A stretch of DNA of 64,000 bases from Zopfochytrium polystomum. Lineage: Eukaryota > Chytridiomycota > Chytridiomycetes > Chytridiales > Chytridiaceae. Numbering within the stretch: position 1 is the first letter of the stretch; each line of letters begins with the position of its first letter. The stretch lies in NCBI GenBank assembly GCA_025765615.1, contig JAIVFJ010000056.1, forward strand, positions 124,001 through 188,000, read 5' to 3'. Positions 23,501 through 33,466 of the stretch are shown in pieces. The translations under genes were made by a program, and so were the position numbers. The notes under the pieces were generated by a model. That model was not told the origin of the DNA and did no database searches. It saw only the letters and a program-made list of their open reading frames with translations.

Positions 23501-24640
23501 TCTGAGAGAATGCATGAGTCTATCAATCTCTTTCATATCCCATTTCCAAAGCTTGGACGGATTCCCGCTGATTGGACTGATGATGAGAAATACTTGCTGG
23601 ATGTTTTTGCAAAGCTTGTGCCAACTCCCAGGGAATTTCGATCTCTTTGGGCTTTTGCAGCGGACATGTGCCAAAAAGTCTATCAAAGAACTGACACTGA
23701 GCTGAGCAAGAAGTGGGAGAACACACGGAAGAAACTTCGAAGGAAAGAGGCCAAAAATTCTCAGTCAGCAGGAGTTGTTGACGTTTGCGCAGAGACTGCA
23801 ATTGTTGACAGTGGACCCACAATTGCGCCACTTGATGGAAGAGCAGAAAATGCAATGGTGGAAGGCGGAGGAGAAACTGCTAGGCCCCAAAACCCAAGCA
23901 TAGACCCACATGAAGTCGAAACAAGTCAGTTGCAGGCCTGTGGGGAAATGGCGTCTGATGCCAGTCTGCTGGAAAAACCCACATCAGTTGAAGATAACAG
24001 TCTCCAATGTCACAGTGTACAGATTTCGGATGAAGATATGAACAGGATTGTGGCATTTGCAGACAAACACAAAAATGGACAGAGATTTGACTGGCAGAGA
24101 GTTCGGCTGTATTCACTTGAGTTAGGTTCTATCTACTCAAACCTCACACCTGATGCACTTCGTCAAAGAGTCGACTACTTTCGAAATCGCAAAAAGCGGT
24201 CAAACACTTCGTCGTCAACTGCAAAACCCTATAGCTCTTCTGCCCCCAATCACTCTCGTGGGTCAGTGATAGAGCCACCTCCTTCTGCCTCAGTTGAAGC
24301 ACAATCAAACGGAGATACAAATTCTTTGGGGGATCCAAGCGCAGAACTGAGGGCCCCCGAACCAACTGTGGAGCATTCAGCAACAACTTGCAATATGTTC
24401 CCCATACATCCTTCAGCCCCAGTGGAAACACCTTTCCAATCGGCAAAGGCAACTCTTGATTCGTCAACCCTAAAATTCAAGCCTCAATTTGGAGAAAAGC
24501 TGCCACCAGCAACAAACAAGGCATGTGACAATTGCAGGAAGAGAAAAAAGGGATGTGATGGCACAGATCGTGAGTGTGCTAAGAAGAAAGCTCGTGCAAA
24601 CTGCCAAACGATCACAAATTTCTTCAGGCAGCACAAATGA
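20514..24640 (+). CDS. Copy C: 1,240-residue DDE-like multidomain protein
   Basis: Same gene as in copy B with the same eight exons shifted by 5,854 bases: 20514-21066, 21129-21449, 21509-21754, 21843-21896, 21957-22287, 22339-22759, 22797-23135 and 23183-24640. I saw no coding difference from copy B; the single-base change lies upstream of the start codon. Both copies therefore keep the candidate D258/D487/E613 residues, both SANT-like domains and the PIP-like tail. Two intact, near-identical genes in tandem suggest recent activity or recent local amplification. Confidence 0.75.
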
Positions 24641-24842
24641 ATTGTGTAGGGGGCTAGTCCTATGGTGCAGAGAAAAAGAGAGTAAAGCAATAAACCTAAG
24701 TTCATACTATCTGAGTGATTCAGCAGTTCTCTTTTCGACTAAGAATTAAAAAAGTGACGCAGGAAGAAACGACAATTAGACGGCCTCTTGTGTGATGCTG
24801 AAGGCAGCGGATGAACGAGAAAATGATGGGACAGCTGCTCCA

Positions 24843-24931
24843 ACGCCGCCTGCGGCGGCGTCGGAGCCCCCGTCGGAGCGTCGGAGCTCCCAGTGTCGGC
24901 GTCGGAGCGCCGCCGACCTTCGGTCGGCGGC
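24843..24931. repeat. 3'-terminal hairpins and GTCGGAG repeats, copy C
   Basis: Same block as in copies A and B. Here array homology ends at 24945, 14 bases past the second hairpin, and unrelated sequence follows. This supports the reading that these hairpins mark the real 3' end of the unit. Confidence 0.85.
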
Positions 24932-24945
24932 ATCCGCCATAGGCC

Positions 24946-25910
24946 GGGAAAAAGTGGTTCAACGTCGGGGAAATCTGGCGGGGAAAATTTCAGCGACAAA
25001 ATCCAATTTGGGACGGCGCGCGCAATAAAACTGGTATTTTTTTTTTCACATCGTTGCGCTTTGGGAGGAGGAGAGTTGCTATGTAAATATTTACAAGGAA
25101 TTATTAATACAAGGAAGGGAGTTTTTTGCGGCCACAGACACCTTCTTACTACAAATATTGCATCTACGCTTACTTTTGCACTTTGGTGTTGTGGAACGAA
25201 TGAAATCATAACGCAAATCGAAACAAAATGGGATCGCCGCACAGTTCCTCTCTGCCTCGGAGTGTCTGTTTGTCTCAGTCTCAGTCTCTGCATCTTCCAA
25301 GCCCTATCGATGCCTGCCCCAAGTTTGAAAGTATTAATCAACTTTCACTTCGAAACAGTTTGTTTCGAACTTGGAGTGGCAAGGATTTATCGCCGAGCCG
25401 CTTTTGAGGAACTTCAGAGTGGGTTGGAAGGCAGCACTTTTGCCATCTGTCGCGGTGGAGTCTTGGCAGTAGTTGTCATTGTTTGCGAGAAGGGATCAAC
25501 ATGATGACGGAACGTTGAAAAAAACACTCTCAAGTTGTCCGAGGCACTTCGTTAATCCTGCGGACGCCAGACGACGAAAAGCGACCGCACAAGAGCTGCG
25601 GGTCGGCCTGGACTCGGTCTCGGGCGCAAATGCCCTCCATATGGGAAAGCGGAGATTCTTTTGAAGTGACAGCGTCCGAGCGGAGATCCGCAGTCTCTGG
25701 TCCCCGCGCTCTTTTCACTTTGTTGCTACTCGGCGAAGACTAGATGGCGCTGGCGACTGGATGAGAATACAGAATGGCAGCGCAAACCCCCGCCGGCCCA
25801 AAGCAAGCGCGGCGAACCATTCGTTGCAAGGCGATTTGGGGCTGGCTGCGCGGGGCGGGAAGGTGGTTTAATTGTGCGTTTCAGATGTAGCTATGTATCA
25901 TCATCAATCA
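24946..25910. other. Unique flank right of the array
   Basis: No gene is supported. On the minus strand around 25091-25300 a short frame contains KRRCNICSKK, which faintly recalls the C-terminal zinc-binding tail of piggyBac-like transposases. It is too short and degraded to call. Confidence 0.35.
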
Positions 25911-26190
25911 CACTAAAGAAAACCAGCCTTTGCGGCTAAACTGTTTTCCTAATTGCAATTAGTGGAGCAGGGCGGGGGGGTTAATTTTTTGTCTTTGGTG
26001 CCCAATCAAAACTCGGCGGAAAAATTCCGAAATTCCGAAAAGGAAGGAAGTCAATGCTCTGTCTCTCATTTTTTTTTCTGTCTATCTCTCTCTGTCTCTC
26101 CTTCTCCTCTCTCTCCCCTCTCTCTTTCCTCTCTCTCTCTCTCTTTGAGGAAGAGGTCAATGCTCTGTCTCTCATTATCGCCTCTCTCTT

Positions 26191-26272
<82 letters not shown>

Positions 26273-26296
26273 CTCTCTCTCTCATTTCAGGTTCTC

Positions 26297-26341
<45 letters not shown>

Positions 26342-26766
26342 GTCCATCTCTCTCTCACCTCACCCTCTCTCTCTGTCTCTCTCTCTTTCTCTCTCCTGTC
26401 TCTCTCTCTCTCTCTCTCTCTTTCCCTCTCTCCTTCCAGTTTTCTAATTGTAATAGTGTAGCGGCAAGGTGAGTTTTTTTTTCTTTGGCACCCAATTGAA
26501 AGGCAGTGGCGAAATTCAAAAAGAAAGTCAACAGGCTGTCTGTCTATCTGAGTGGAAGTCAACAGGTTGTTTGTCTACCTCCCCGTCTCTGAGTCTTGGA
26601 GTGGCAGTCAACGGGCAGTCAACAGGTTGTCTGTCTCACTCTCTGTCTTTGACTCTGTTTGTTGGCTGTTGATGGAAAGGAATAATATTGTCTGCAATCT
26701 CTGAGTCTCTTTCTGTCTCTTTCAAGCAGGGGGGTTGAGGGGGGGCGGCAGCCCCCCCTACCGGGG
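25911..26766. repeat. CT-rich microsatellite and GTCAAC/CTGTCTGT repeat block
   Basis: Contains long (CT)n and (CTGT)n tracts (26080-26440), followed by a degenerate unit with repeated AAGTCAAC(A/G)GG and CTGTCTGT words and a G-rich end (26725-26766). The same unit types recur at 29948-35165. LTR element copy 2 is inserted in its G-rich part. Translations of the CT tracts are not genes. Confidence 0.75.
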
Positions 26767-26794
26767 TGTTATGAATCACCCTCTGGAAACCTCT

Positions 26795-26894
26795 GGAACC
26801 TTCTAGAACATTCCTTCATGGAACCTTCTGGAACCTTCTGGAACCTTCTAGAACATTCCTTCATGGAACCTTGTGGAACCTTCTGGAACCTTCT
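26795..26894 (+). promoter_or_regulatory. Heat-shock-element array in the LTR
   Basis: Contiguous, alternating nGAAn and nTTCn pentamers with perfect spacing: four units at 26795-26814, eight units at 26820-26859 and four units at 26875-26894. This is the binding pattern of heat-shock transcription factor trimers. The array lies upstream of the TATA box, as expected for U3 control sites. Confidence 0.75.
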
Positions 26895-27003
26895 TTGCTT
26901 TCCTGACTTGTCTTGTTGTCATTGGTATCATTGGTATCATTGTATTACTAATTGCTCTTTCTGGAACTTTCTTTGAGTCTTGACAAGGAAGACTCTCAAA
27001 AGG

Positions 27004-27010
27004 TATAAAA
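27004..27010 (+). promoter_or_regulatory. TATA box of LTR element copy 2
   Basis: TATAAAA, followed 35 bases later by the predicted transcript start AAGTGAATTAT at 27039-27049. The same arrangement is found in all other LTR copies. Confidence 0.7.
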
Positions 27011-27121
27011 GGGGGATGGGGGACCTGTCCCATCCCTCAAGTGAATTATTGTTTCCAATACAATCATCACTCCTCTCAGTTCCTTGTCTGCCTTGTCCTG
27101 TCCTGCCCTGTTCCTGACATC

Positions 27122-27132
27122 ATAATTCACTT
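27122..27132 (+). promoter_or_regulatory. Self-priming primer-binding site, copy 2
   Basis: ATAATTCACTT two bases past the LTR is the exact complement of AAGTGAATTAT at 27039-27049 (11 of 11). No tRNA 3'-end complement starting TGG is present at this place. Confidence 0.72.
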
Positions 27133-27159
27133 CACCCTCTCCCACTACTCTCTGCCATC

Positions 27160-28083
27160 ATGTCTGACCCAAACAACACCTTCCCTGATGCAACTGCCTT
27201 CCAAGCCTTGATGGACCAATTACAAGCCCTCTCAAGACAGACACACCAACTTCAAGAACAAGTCCTTCACCAGCAGCACCAGCTTCAACAACAACTTCAC
27301 CAACAAGAACATCAAGCTCTTCCCCTGCCTCAAGCCAACCAAGCAAGAGAGCCCAAGGTTCCCAGCCCTGACAAGTTCACTGGGCTGGCCAAAGACCTTA
27401 GGAACTTCATGGCCACTGTGGAGAATGTCATCCTTCTCCAACCTTCAAGATTTCCCAGTGAGCAAGTCAAGGTTCTTTTCACAAGCACCCTCCTGTCTGG
27501 TCAAGCTCAATCATGGTACAGATCTCTCCCAAGCACACCCACCACCCTGCAAGAGCTCTGGGAGGGGCTGGAAGCTACCTTTGGTGACCCCTACGCATCT
27601 TGGACAGCAAGATCCAAGCTCAAGCATATCAAGCAAGGAAAGCAATCTTGTGTGGCCTACACCAACCAATTCAAGCAACTAGCCAGAGACTCTGGATACA
27701 ATGATGCAGCTCTGATGGAGCTGTACCATGATGGTCTCCATGAGTCTATCCAAGACATGCTCTCCCAGTCTCTGCACATCCCTGAGACCTTGGAAGAGTA
27801 CACTCTCCTTGCCATCAAGATTGACAACAGACTCTACTCCAAGAGGCTGAAGCAAAGACAAGTAGGAACTACATCAAGACCTACCCCAGTTCCTCAAGCT
27901 CTTACAGTTCCTGAACCCATGCAAGTGGATGCAGTTGAGACACTTCCTAAGGGTCCTCTGAGCCAAGAGGAGAAAACAAGGAGGGCCCAGCAGGGACTGT
28001 GTTTTTACTGTGGCTCCAAGGAACACGCTGTCAAGGACTGCCCAAGGAAGAAGCACCCAAACTCCCAGGTCCAGGCTCACTGA
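27160..28083 (+). CDS. Gag-like protein of LTR element copy 2
   Basis: 307 residues, nearly identical to the gag of copy 1. Gln-rich N-terminus, Ty3-type capsid region and one CCHC zinc knuckle near the end (CFYCGSKEHAVKDC). ATG at 27160 follows the LTR and primer site directly. Intact frame. Confidence 0.88.
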   Translation: MSDPNNTFPDATAFQALMDQLQALSRQTHQLQEQVLHQQHQLQQQLHQQEHQALPLPQANQAREPKVPSPDKFTGLAKDLRNFMATVENVILLQPSRFPSEQVKVLFTSTLLSGQAQSWYRSLPSTPTTLQELWEGLEATFGDPYASWTARSKLKHIKQGKQSCVAYTNQFKQLARDSGYNDAALMELYHDGLHESIQDMLSQSLHIPETLEEYTLLAIKIDNRLYSKRLKQRQVGTTSRPTPVPQALTVPEPMQVDAVETLPKGPLSQEEKTRRAQQGLCFYCGSKEHAVKDCPRKKHPNSQVQAH

Positions 28084-29594
28084 GGGGCAATTCCCTGGAC
28101 CCTCCTCCAAGCTGCCCCTGTTTCATCACCACCACCAGCACCACAAACACCTCAGATTCCAAGCCCCACCAACTCACCATGGATGTCAAGATTCAACTCT
28201 CACCCAAGTCAACCATCACAACCAAGGCCCTTATAGAGTCTGGATCATCCTGCAACATCATTGATGCCACCCTTGCCAAGTCTTGTGCCATTCCTACGAT
28301 CAAGAAATCCACACCCCTCAAGGTCCACTTTGCCAATCATGCTCTGTTCAAGGAAATCAGCCATGAAACCAAGCTAAACCTCCACATCCAAGACTTTCCA
28401 CCATCCATGGTCAACCTGGAAGTATTGGATCTTGGCTCACCCACATTCTCTGTCATCCTGGGATTACCATGGCTGCAAGCCCAGAACCCTGCCATTGATT
28501 GGGTCACTGGTCAAGTCCAACCTCCACCAATTGGAACAGTCACCCAAAACTCAAGTCAAGCCTCCAAGTCTCATGCTCTCAAGTCCCTGATTCAAGGCTC
28601 TCAGCCTAGTATCCAAGGTCAACCACAAATGACAGCTCCAGTATCAGCCTGCAGCTCACAGATCCCAGCCAAGATTCAAGTTTCACAGTTCACAGTTCAT
28701 AGTCAAGATTCCAGCACAGCTCATAGAGCTCACAGTCATGGCCAAGTCTGTAGTTCACAGAACCCACAGTCAAAGCTTCAAGTACCACAGTTCACAGTCC
28801 AAATTCAAGATTCAAGCTCCACAGCTCACAGTCTTTGCCAAGAACAGAACCCTCAGTCAAAGATTCAAGAATCACAGTTCCCAGTCAACAATTCAAGCCC
28901 CACTGCTGATGAGCACAGAAGGACAGACCTTGCACCTGAAGTGGGAGATGGTTTCACCCCACCATCCAAGACACACCTTTCACTGCTTCCTGACAGTGTG
29001 TGGGCCCATGCTATTTCCAAGGACCCCAAGCCTCACAAGATTCAAATCAGCCAAGAAGAGGAAAAACTTGAGATACTCAAGACAAGGCATGATGCAGCAA
29101 CAGCTGGACACCCAGGAGAGCACAAGACATATGAGCTTGTTTCCAGAGACTTTTACTGGCCAGGCATGAGGAAGAACTTGCAGTCCAAAAGACCAAGTCC
29201 CAAGCTAGACAACCTCAAGTTGGGTCCTTTCAAGATCTTGGAGCAAATCAATCCAGTCACCTTCAAGCTGGATCTCCCTGCATCCATGAAGATCCACCCA
29301 GTTTTCCATGTCAGCCTTTTGGAGAAGTTTGTGGCCAATTCCATTCCAGGCAGAGTTGTTCCTCCTCCTCCTCCAGTTGAGGTAGAAGGTGAAGAGGAAT
29401 TTGAGGTTGAACAAATCTTAGATGCCAAGTGGTTTGGAAGGACACTCAAGTTCCTTGTTAAGTGGAAGGGTTACTCAGATGCTGACAACACCTGGGAACC
29501 TGAGTCAAACCTCACTCACTGCCAAGACCTTCTGCTCAAGTTCAAGACCAGGTACCCCACCAAGTTGCAGAAGAGGCCTAAAAGGGGGAGATGA
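27999..29594 (+). CDS. Shortened pol-like frame of copy 2
   Basis: 531 codons in the -1 frame relative to gag with an 85-nt overlap, opening without ATG. Retropepsin-like segment with ESG at residues 80-82 instead of the expected DSG; ILGLPWL at 153-159; Ser/Gln-rich linker; HDAATAGHP integrase zinc half; GPF-type module; chromodomain at 468-518 (FLVKWKGYSDADNTWEP). Same missing parts as copy 1. The stop codon ends exactly one base before the 3' LTR. The chromodomain suggests targeting to modified histones, although there is no integrase core here to be guided. Confidence 0.85.
   Translation: MFLLWLQGTRCQGLPKEEAPKLPGPGSLRGNSLDPPPSCPCFITTTSTTNTSDSKPHQLTMDVKIQLSPKSTITTKALIESGSSCNIIDATLAKSCAIPTIKKSTPLKVHFANHALFKEISHETKLNLHIQDFPPSMVNLEVLDLGSPTFSVILGLPWLQAQNPAIDWVTGQVQPPPIGTVTQNSSQASKSHALKSLIQGSQPSIQGQPQMTAPVSACSSQIPAKIQVSQFTVHSQDSSTAHRAHSHGQVCSSQNPQSKLQVPQFTVQIQDSSSTAHSLCQEQNPQSKIQESQFPVNNSSPTADEHRRTDLAPEVGDGFTPPSKTHLSLLPDSVWAHAISKDPKPHKIQISQEEEKLEILKTRHDAATAGHPGEHKTYELVSRDFYWPGMRKNLQSKRPSPKLDNLKLGPFKILEQINPVTFKLDLPASMKIHPVFHVSLLEKFVANSIPGRVVPPPPPVEVEGEEEFEVEQILDAKWFGRTLKFLVKWKGYSDADNTWEPESNLTHCQDLLLKFKTRYPTKLQKRPKRGR
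29578..29594 (+). promoter_or_regulatory. Polypurine tract of copy 2
   Basis: AAAAGGGGGAGATGA directly before the 3' LTR fits a plus-strand primer tract; it overlaps the last codons of the pol-like frame. Confidence 0.6.
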
Positions 29595-29947
29595 TGTTAT
29601 GAATCACCCTCTGGAAACCTCTGGAACCTTCTAGAACATTCCTTCATGGAACCTTCTGGAACCTTCTGGAACCTTCTAGAACATTCCTTCATGGAACCTT
29701 GTGGAACCTTCTGGAACCTTCTTTGCTTTCCTGACTTGTCTTGTTGTCATTGGTATCATTGGTATCATTGTATTACTAATTGCTCTTTCTGGAACTTTCT
29801 TTGAGTCTTGACAAGGAAGACTCTCAAAAGGTATAAAAGGGGGATGGGGGACCTGTCCCATCCCTCAAGTGAATTATTGTTTCCAATACAATCATCACTC
29901 CTCTCAGTTCCATGTCTGCCTTGTCCTGTCCTGCCCTGTTCCTGACA
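29595..29947 (+). repeat. 3' LTR of element copy 2
   Basis: 353 bp, nearly identical to the 5' LTR, and carries the same heat-shock-element arrays. Confidence 0.9.
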
Positions 29948-31760
29948 CGGGGGGCTCAGGGGGCGGGAGCCCCCTGACTCAAAAAAAAACAACCCAGCCT
30001 CTCTCTCTATCTCACTCACACACTCTCTCTGTCCACTATGTAAACCCGTTTTCTAATTGCAATAGTGGAGTAGGGGGGACGGTGTGGGTTTAATATTTCT
30101 TCTTCAGTGCCTAATCGAAATGCGTGGCAAACTTCAAAAGGAAGTCAACGGGCTGTCTGTTTATTTTAGTGGAAGTCAACGGGTCGTCTGTCTACCTCCC
30201 TCACTGACTCTGAGTCTGAGACTGGCAGCTGTTGGTGGACAAGTTATCAAATCATCTGCGACCTCTCTCTTTTGAGTGGGGGGGTTGAGGGGCATCAGCC
30301 CCCTCACAGGGGCTCAGGGGGTTCGTAGGGGGGACAGTGTGGGTTTAAAGTTTTTTTTTATAGTGCCTAATCGAAACAGAGTGGCAAAATCAATACACTC
30401 AAGAAAACAAGGCTTTGCGGAGTGGCAAAATTCAAAAGGAAGTCACCGGGCTATCTGTTTATCTGAGTGGAAGTCAAGGGGTTGTCTGTCTACCTCCCTC
30501 CCTGTCTCTTTGACTGGCAGTCAAAGGGCAGTCAACGGGTTGTCTGTCTTGCTCACTGTCTCTGACTCTGTATGTTGGCTGTTGATGGAAAAGGAATAAA
30601 ATTGTCTGCAATCTCTCACTCTATCTCTGTCTCTATCAAGCTGGGGGGGTTGAAGGGGGAAGGCATCCCCCACTGGGGGGCTCAGGGGGCGGGAGCCTCC
30701 ATACAGAGAAGCGTGATGTGGCTGAACCCCGCCCCCCCACCAAACTAAAATACTATTTCTGCTTATAATTTTGCAAAGTCAACTGGGCTGTTGTTTCTAT
30801 TATTCAAGGATTTGTCACTCTCTGAAAGTGGCAGTGAAATTCAAAAAGGAAGGAAGTCAACAAGCTGTCTGTCTATCTGAGTGGAAGTCAAAGGGTTGTC
30901 TACCTCCCTCCCTGTCTCTGAGTCTGGGAGTGGCAGTCAACAGGCAGTCAACGGGTTTTCTGTCATCCTCTATGTCTCTGATTCTGGCTATTGGGCTGTT
31001 GGAGGACAAGTTATCAAATCAGCCACGACCTCTCTCTTTTGAGTGGGGGGGTTGAGCGGCACCCCACAACCCCCTGACTCGAAAACATTTTTCCCTCATC
31101 CCTCTACATGGCGTGCCACTGCATTCATTGTGGACTGCCACACTCGTCAGTATCTTCTTTTTTTCTCCTTTTTTTTTGGGAAGGATTGTTTATAAGTCAA
31201 CAGGCATCCCCTAGTCTATATATAAAAAAAACAAGGATTTGCGGCTAAACTGTTTTCTAATTGCAATTAGTGAAGTGGGGGGGGGGGGTCTAACTTTTTG
31301 TCTTTGGTGCCCAATCAAAACTCGGCGGAAAAATCGGAAAAGGAAGGAGCTCAATGCGTTGTCTGTCTATCAGGATTCTGTCTATCAGATTGTCTGTCTA
31401 CCTCCCTGTCTGTAGGACTGGCAGTCGGTGGCTGTCTGTCTCTCTGTCGGTCTCTCTATCTCTTCGCTCTGTCTCTCTCTCTGTCTCTCACTCTGTCTCT
31501 CTGTCTCTCTTTCTCTGTTTCTCTCCCTGTCTCTCTCTCCTCTTCCTCTCACTCTCTCTCTCTCCCTGTCTCGCTCTGCCTCTTTCTCCCTCTCTCTCCC
31601 TGTCTCTCTCCCTCTCTCCCTCTCTCTCTCACTCTCTCTCTCTCCCTGTTGCTCTCTCTCCCTGTCTGTAGGACTGGCAATCAAAGGGCTGTCTGTCTCT
31701 CTGTCGCTTCGCTCTCTCTCTCTCTGTCTCTCCTTCTCTGTTTCTCTCCCTGTTTCTCTG

Positions 31761-31802
<42 letters not shown>

Positions 31803-31846
31803 GTCTCTCTCCCTGTTTCTCGCTGTCTCTCCATCTCTTCGCTCTG

Positions 31847-31895
<49 letters not shown>

Positions 31896-33408
31896 GTCCT
31901 TCTGTCTCTCGCTCTCTCTCTCTCTGTCACACACACACACACTCTTTCTCTCCTCTCTTTTGAGCAGGGGGGTTGAGGGGGGCAGCAGCCCCCCCCACCG
32001 GGGGGCTCAGGGGGCGGGAGCCCCCTGACTCAAAAACATATTTTCCTCTGTTCTCTCTGTCTTTTCCTTATCTCTCTATCTGTTTCACTGCCTCTGTCCT
32101 CTGTCCCTCCCTGCAGTTCTTGGTTACTTTCTCGCTTGGGGGTGGGGCGACTCTGACCATCTCATTGGAGGCAGACCAACCCATCAGACAAGGCAGCTGC
32201 AAGCAACTCGATGCACCCACAGGAAGGTGTCAGGATAGACAAGTGAGGAGTCTCTTTCTCTCTCTCTATCTCTCTTGATCGATTGAGCGGGGGTGGAGGG
32301 GGTTGGGGAGCCTCCTGACGGAAAAAACAACCCAGCTTCTCTCTCCCTCCCTCCCTCCCTCCCAACCTCTCTCTCTCGCTCTCTCTTTTGCATTTCAATC
32401 ATGCTCTAAAAACTAAAAATGGAATGAAGTCAACAGGCTGTCTGTCTCTAAGAGTGGCAGTCAACGGGTTGTCTGTCTATCTCCCTATCTCTGGGAGTGG
32501 CAGTCAATGGGCTGTGTGTCTCGATATCTATCTCTCTGTCTCTTTGCAGTCAACGGGCTGTTGTCTATCTATCAATCAATGACTGCCTCTTTGTTTGAAC
32601 TAAAGTCAACAGGCTGTTTGTGTTTCTCCCTCTGGGTTCTGTGAGCACTTTGGAGCCAGTGCCCAGCTGACTGTTGCATTCAACAGGCTGTCAGTCTTCC
32701 TGTTGCAGTCAAATGGGTTGCTCCATGAGCGGCCAAAGGCTGCAAGGGCAGCACTCAGTTTGTCAGAGGTCTCAGGTTTGCCAGTGTGGCTGTGCTGAAA
32801 GACTGCGACTTCTCTCTCTTTCTGTCCCCCTTTGTCTGTCAGTGTGTCAGTGGCTTGTGGCTAACACTCCAAGCTTTGTTGGTCACTCTCCGCTTGGCCT
32901 GCCACACAATGTTCATTGTGGCATGCCACTCTCCTTTCAATCCAGGGACAGATTGCCTGTGTGTGGGACAACCAATATCCATTGAAGGCTTTGTCTTTAA
33001 TCATTTTTTCTCTCCTTTCTTTTTTTTTTTATGTTTTTTGGCAAGGATTGCTTACAAGTTGACGGGCATCCCCTAGTCAACACACTAAAGAAAACAAGGC
33101 TTTGCAGGTAAACCCGTTTCCTAATTGCAATTAGAAAACCTCTCTAATTTTTTGTCTTTGGTGCCCAATCAAAACTCGGCGGAAAAATTCCGAAAAGGAA
33201 AGAAGTCAATGCTCTGTCTCTCACTCTGTCTGTCTATCAATCTCTCTCTCTGTCTCTCTCTCTCTCTCACTCCCTCTCCCTCTCTCTCTCTCTTTAAGTC
33301 AATGCTCTGTCGCACCTGTCTGTCTATCCATCTCTCTCTGTCTCCCTCTCCTCTCTCTCCCTCTCTCTCTCGCCTGATAAAATATTCGAAAAGGAAGGAA
33401 CTCAATGC

Positions 33409-33466
<58 letters not shown>

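Larger units (their letters stand above)
10906..24945 (+). mobile_element. Head-to-tail array of a 5.85 kb transposon-like element (2.4 copies)
   Basis: A 5'-truncated copy A (10906-13236) is followed by full copies B (13237-19091, 5,855 bp) and C (19092-24945, 5,854 bp). The only difference I found between B and C is one base in a C run (five C near 14612, four C near 20459). Homology to the array stops on the left inside the coding region of copy A and on the right just after ATAGGCC. This suggests that the unit starts near 13237 and ends at that point. Each full copy carries one eight-exon gene. The unit ends with two hairpins and four GTCGGAG repeats, and begins with tandem TGACCGGTCA palindromes. 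No Rep/helicase, reverse transcriptase or tyrosine recombinase is visible. Confidence 0.8.
26767..27119 (+). repeat. 5' LTR of element copy 2
   Basis: 353 bp, TG...CA. It contains the heat-shock-element arrays (26795-26894), the TATA box (27004-27010) and the predicted transcript start near 27039. Confidence 0.9.
26767..29947 (+). mobile_element. LTR retroelement copy 2, internally deleted chromovirus type
   Basis: 3,181 bp with 353-bp LTRs (26767-27119, 29595-29947), flanked by a perfect 5-bp duplication, CGGGG at 26762-26766 and 29948-29952. Its structure is the same as copy 1 but in the opposite orientation: gag, protease, partial integrase and chromodomain, with no reverse transcriptase, RNase H or integrase core. 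I found a single LTR-LTR difference (T in the 5' LTR, A in the 3' LTR, near the SINE-like end TTCC(T/A)TGTC), so the insertion is young. Sharing exactly the same deletion with copy 1 shows that the short form itself multiplied. Confidence 0.93.

Noticed and set aside
13237..24945. Helitron identity of the 5.85 kb unit
   Set aside because: The TC start and 3' hairpin are suggestive, but there is no CTRR end and no Rep/helicase protein.
26080..26440. CRISPR-like regular repeats
   Set aside because: Simple microsatellite repeats without unique spacers of constant length.
25953..26461. Long Ser/Leu-rich frames in CT tracts (also 31298-31976, 33125-33647)
   Set aside because: They are translations of (CT)n microsatellites in several frames.
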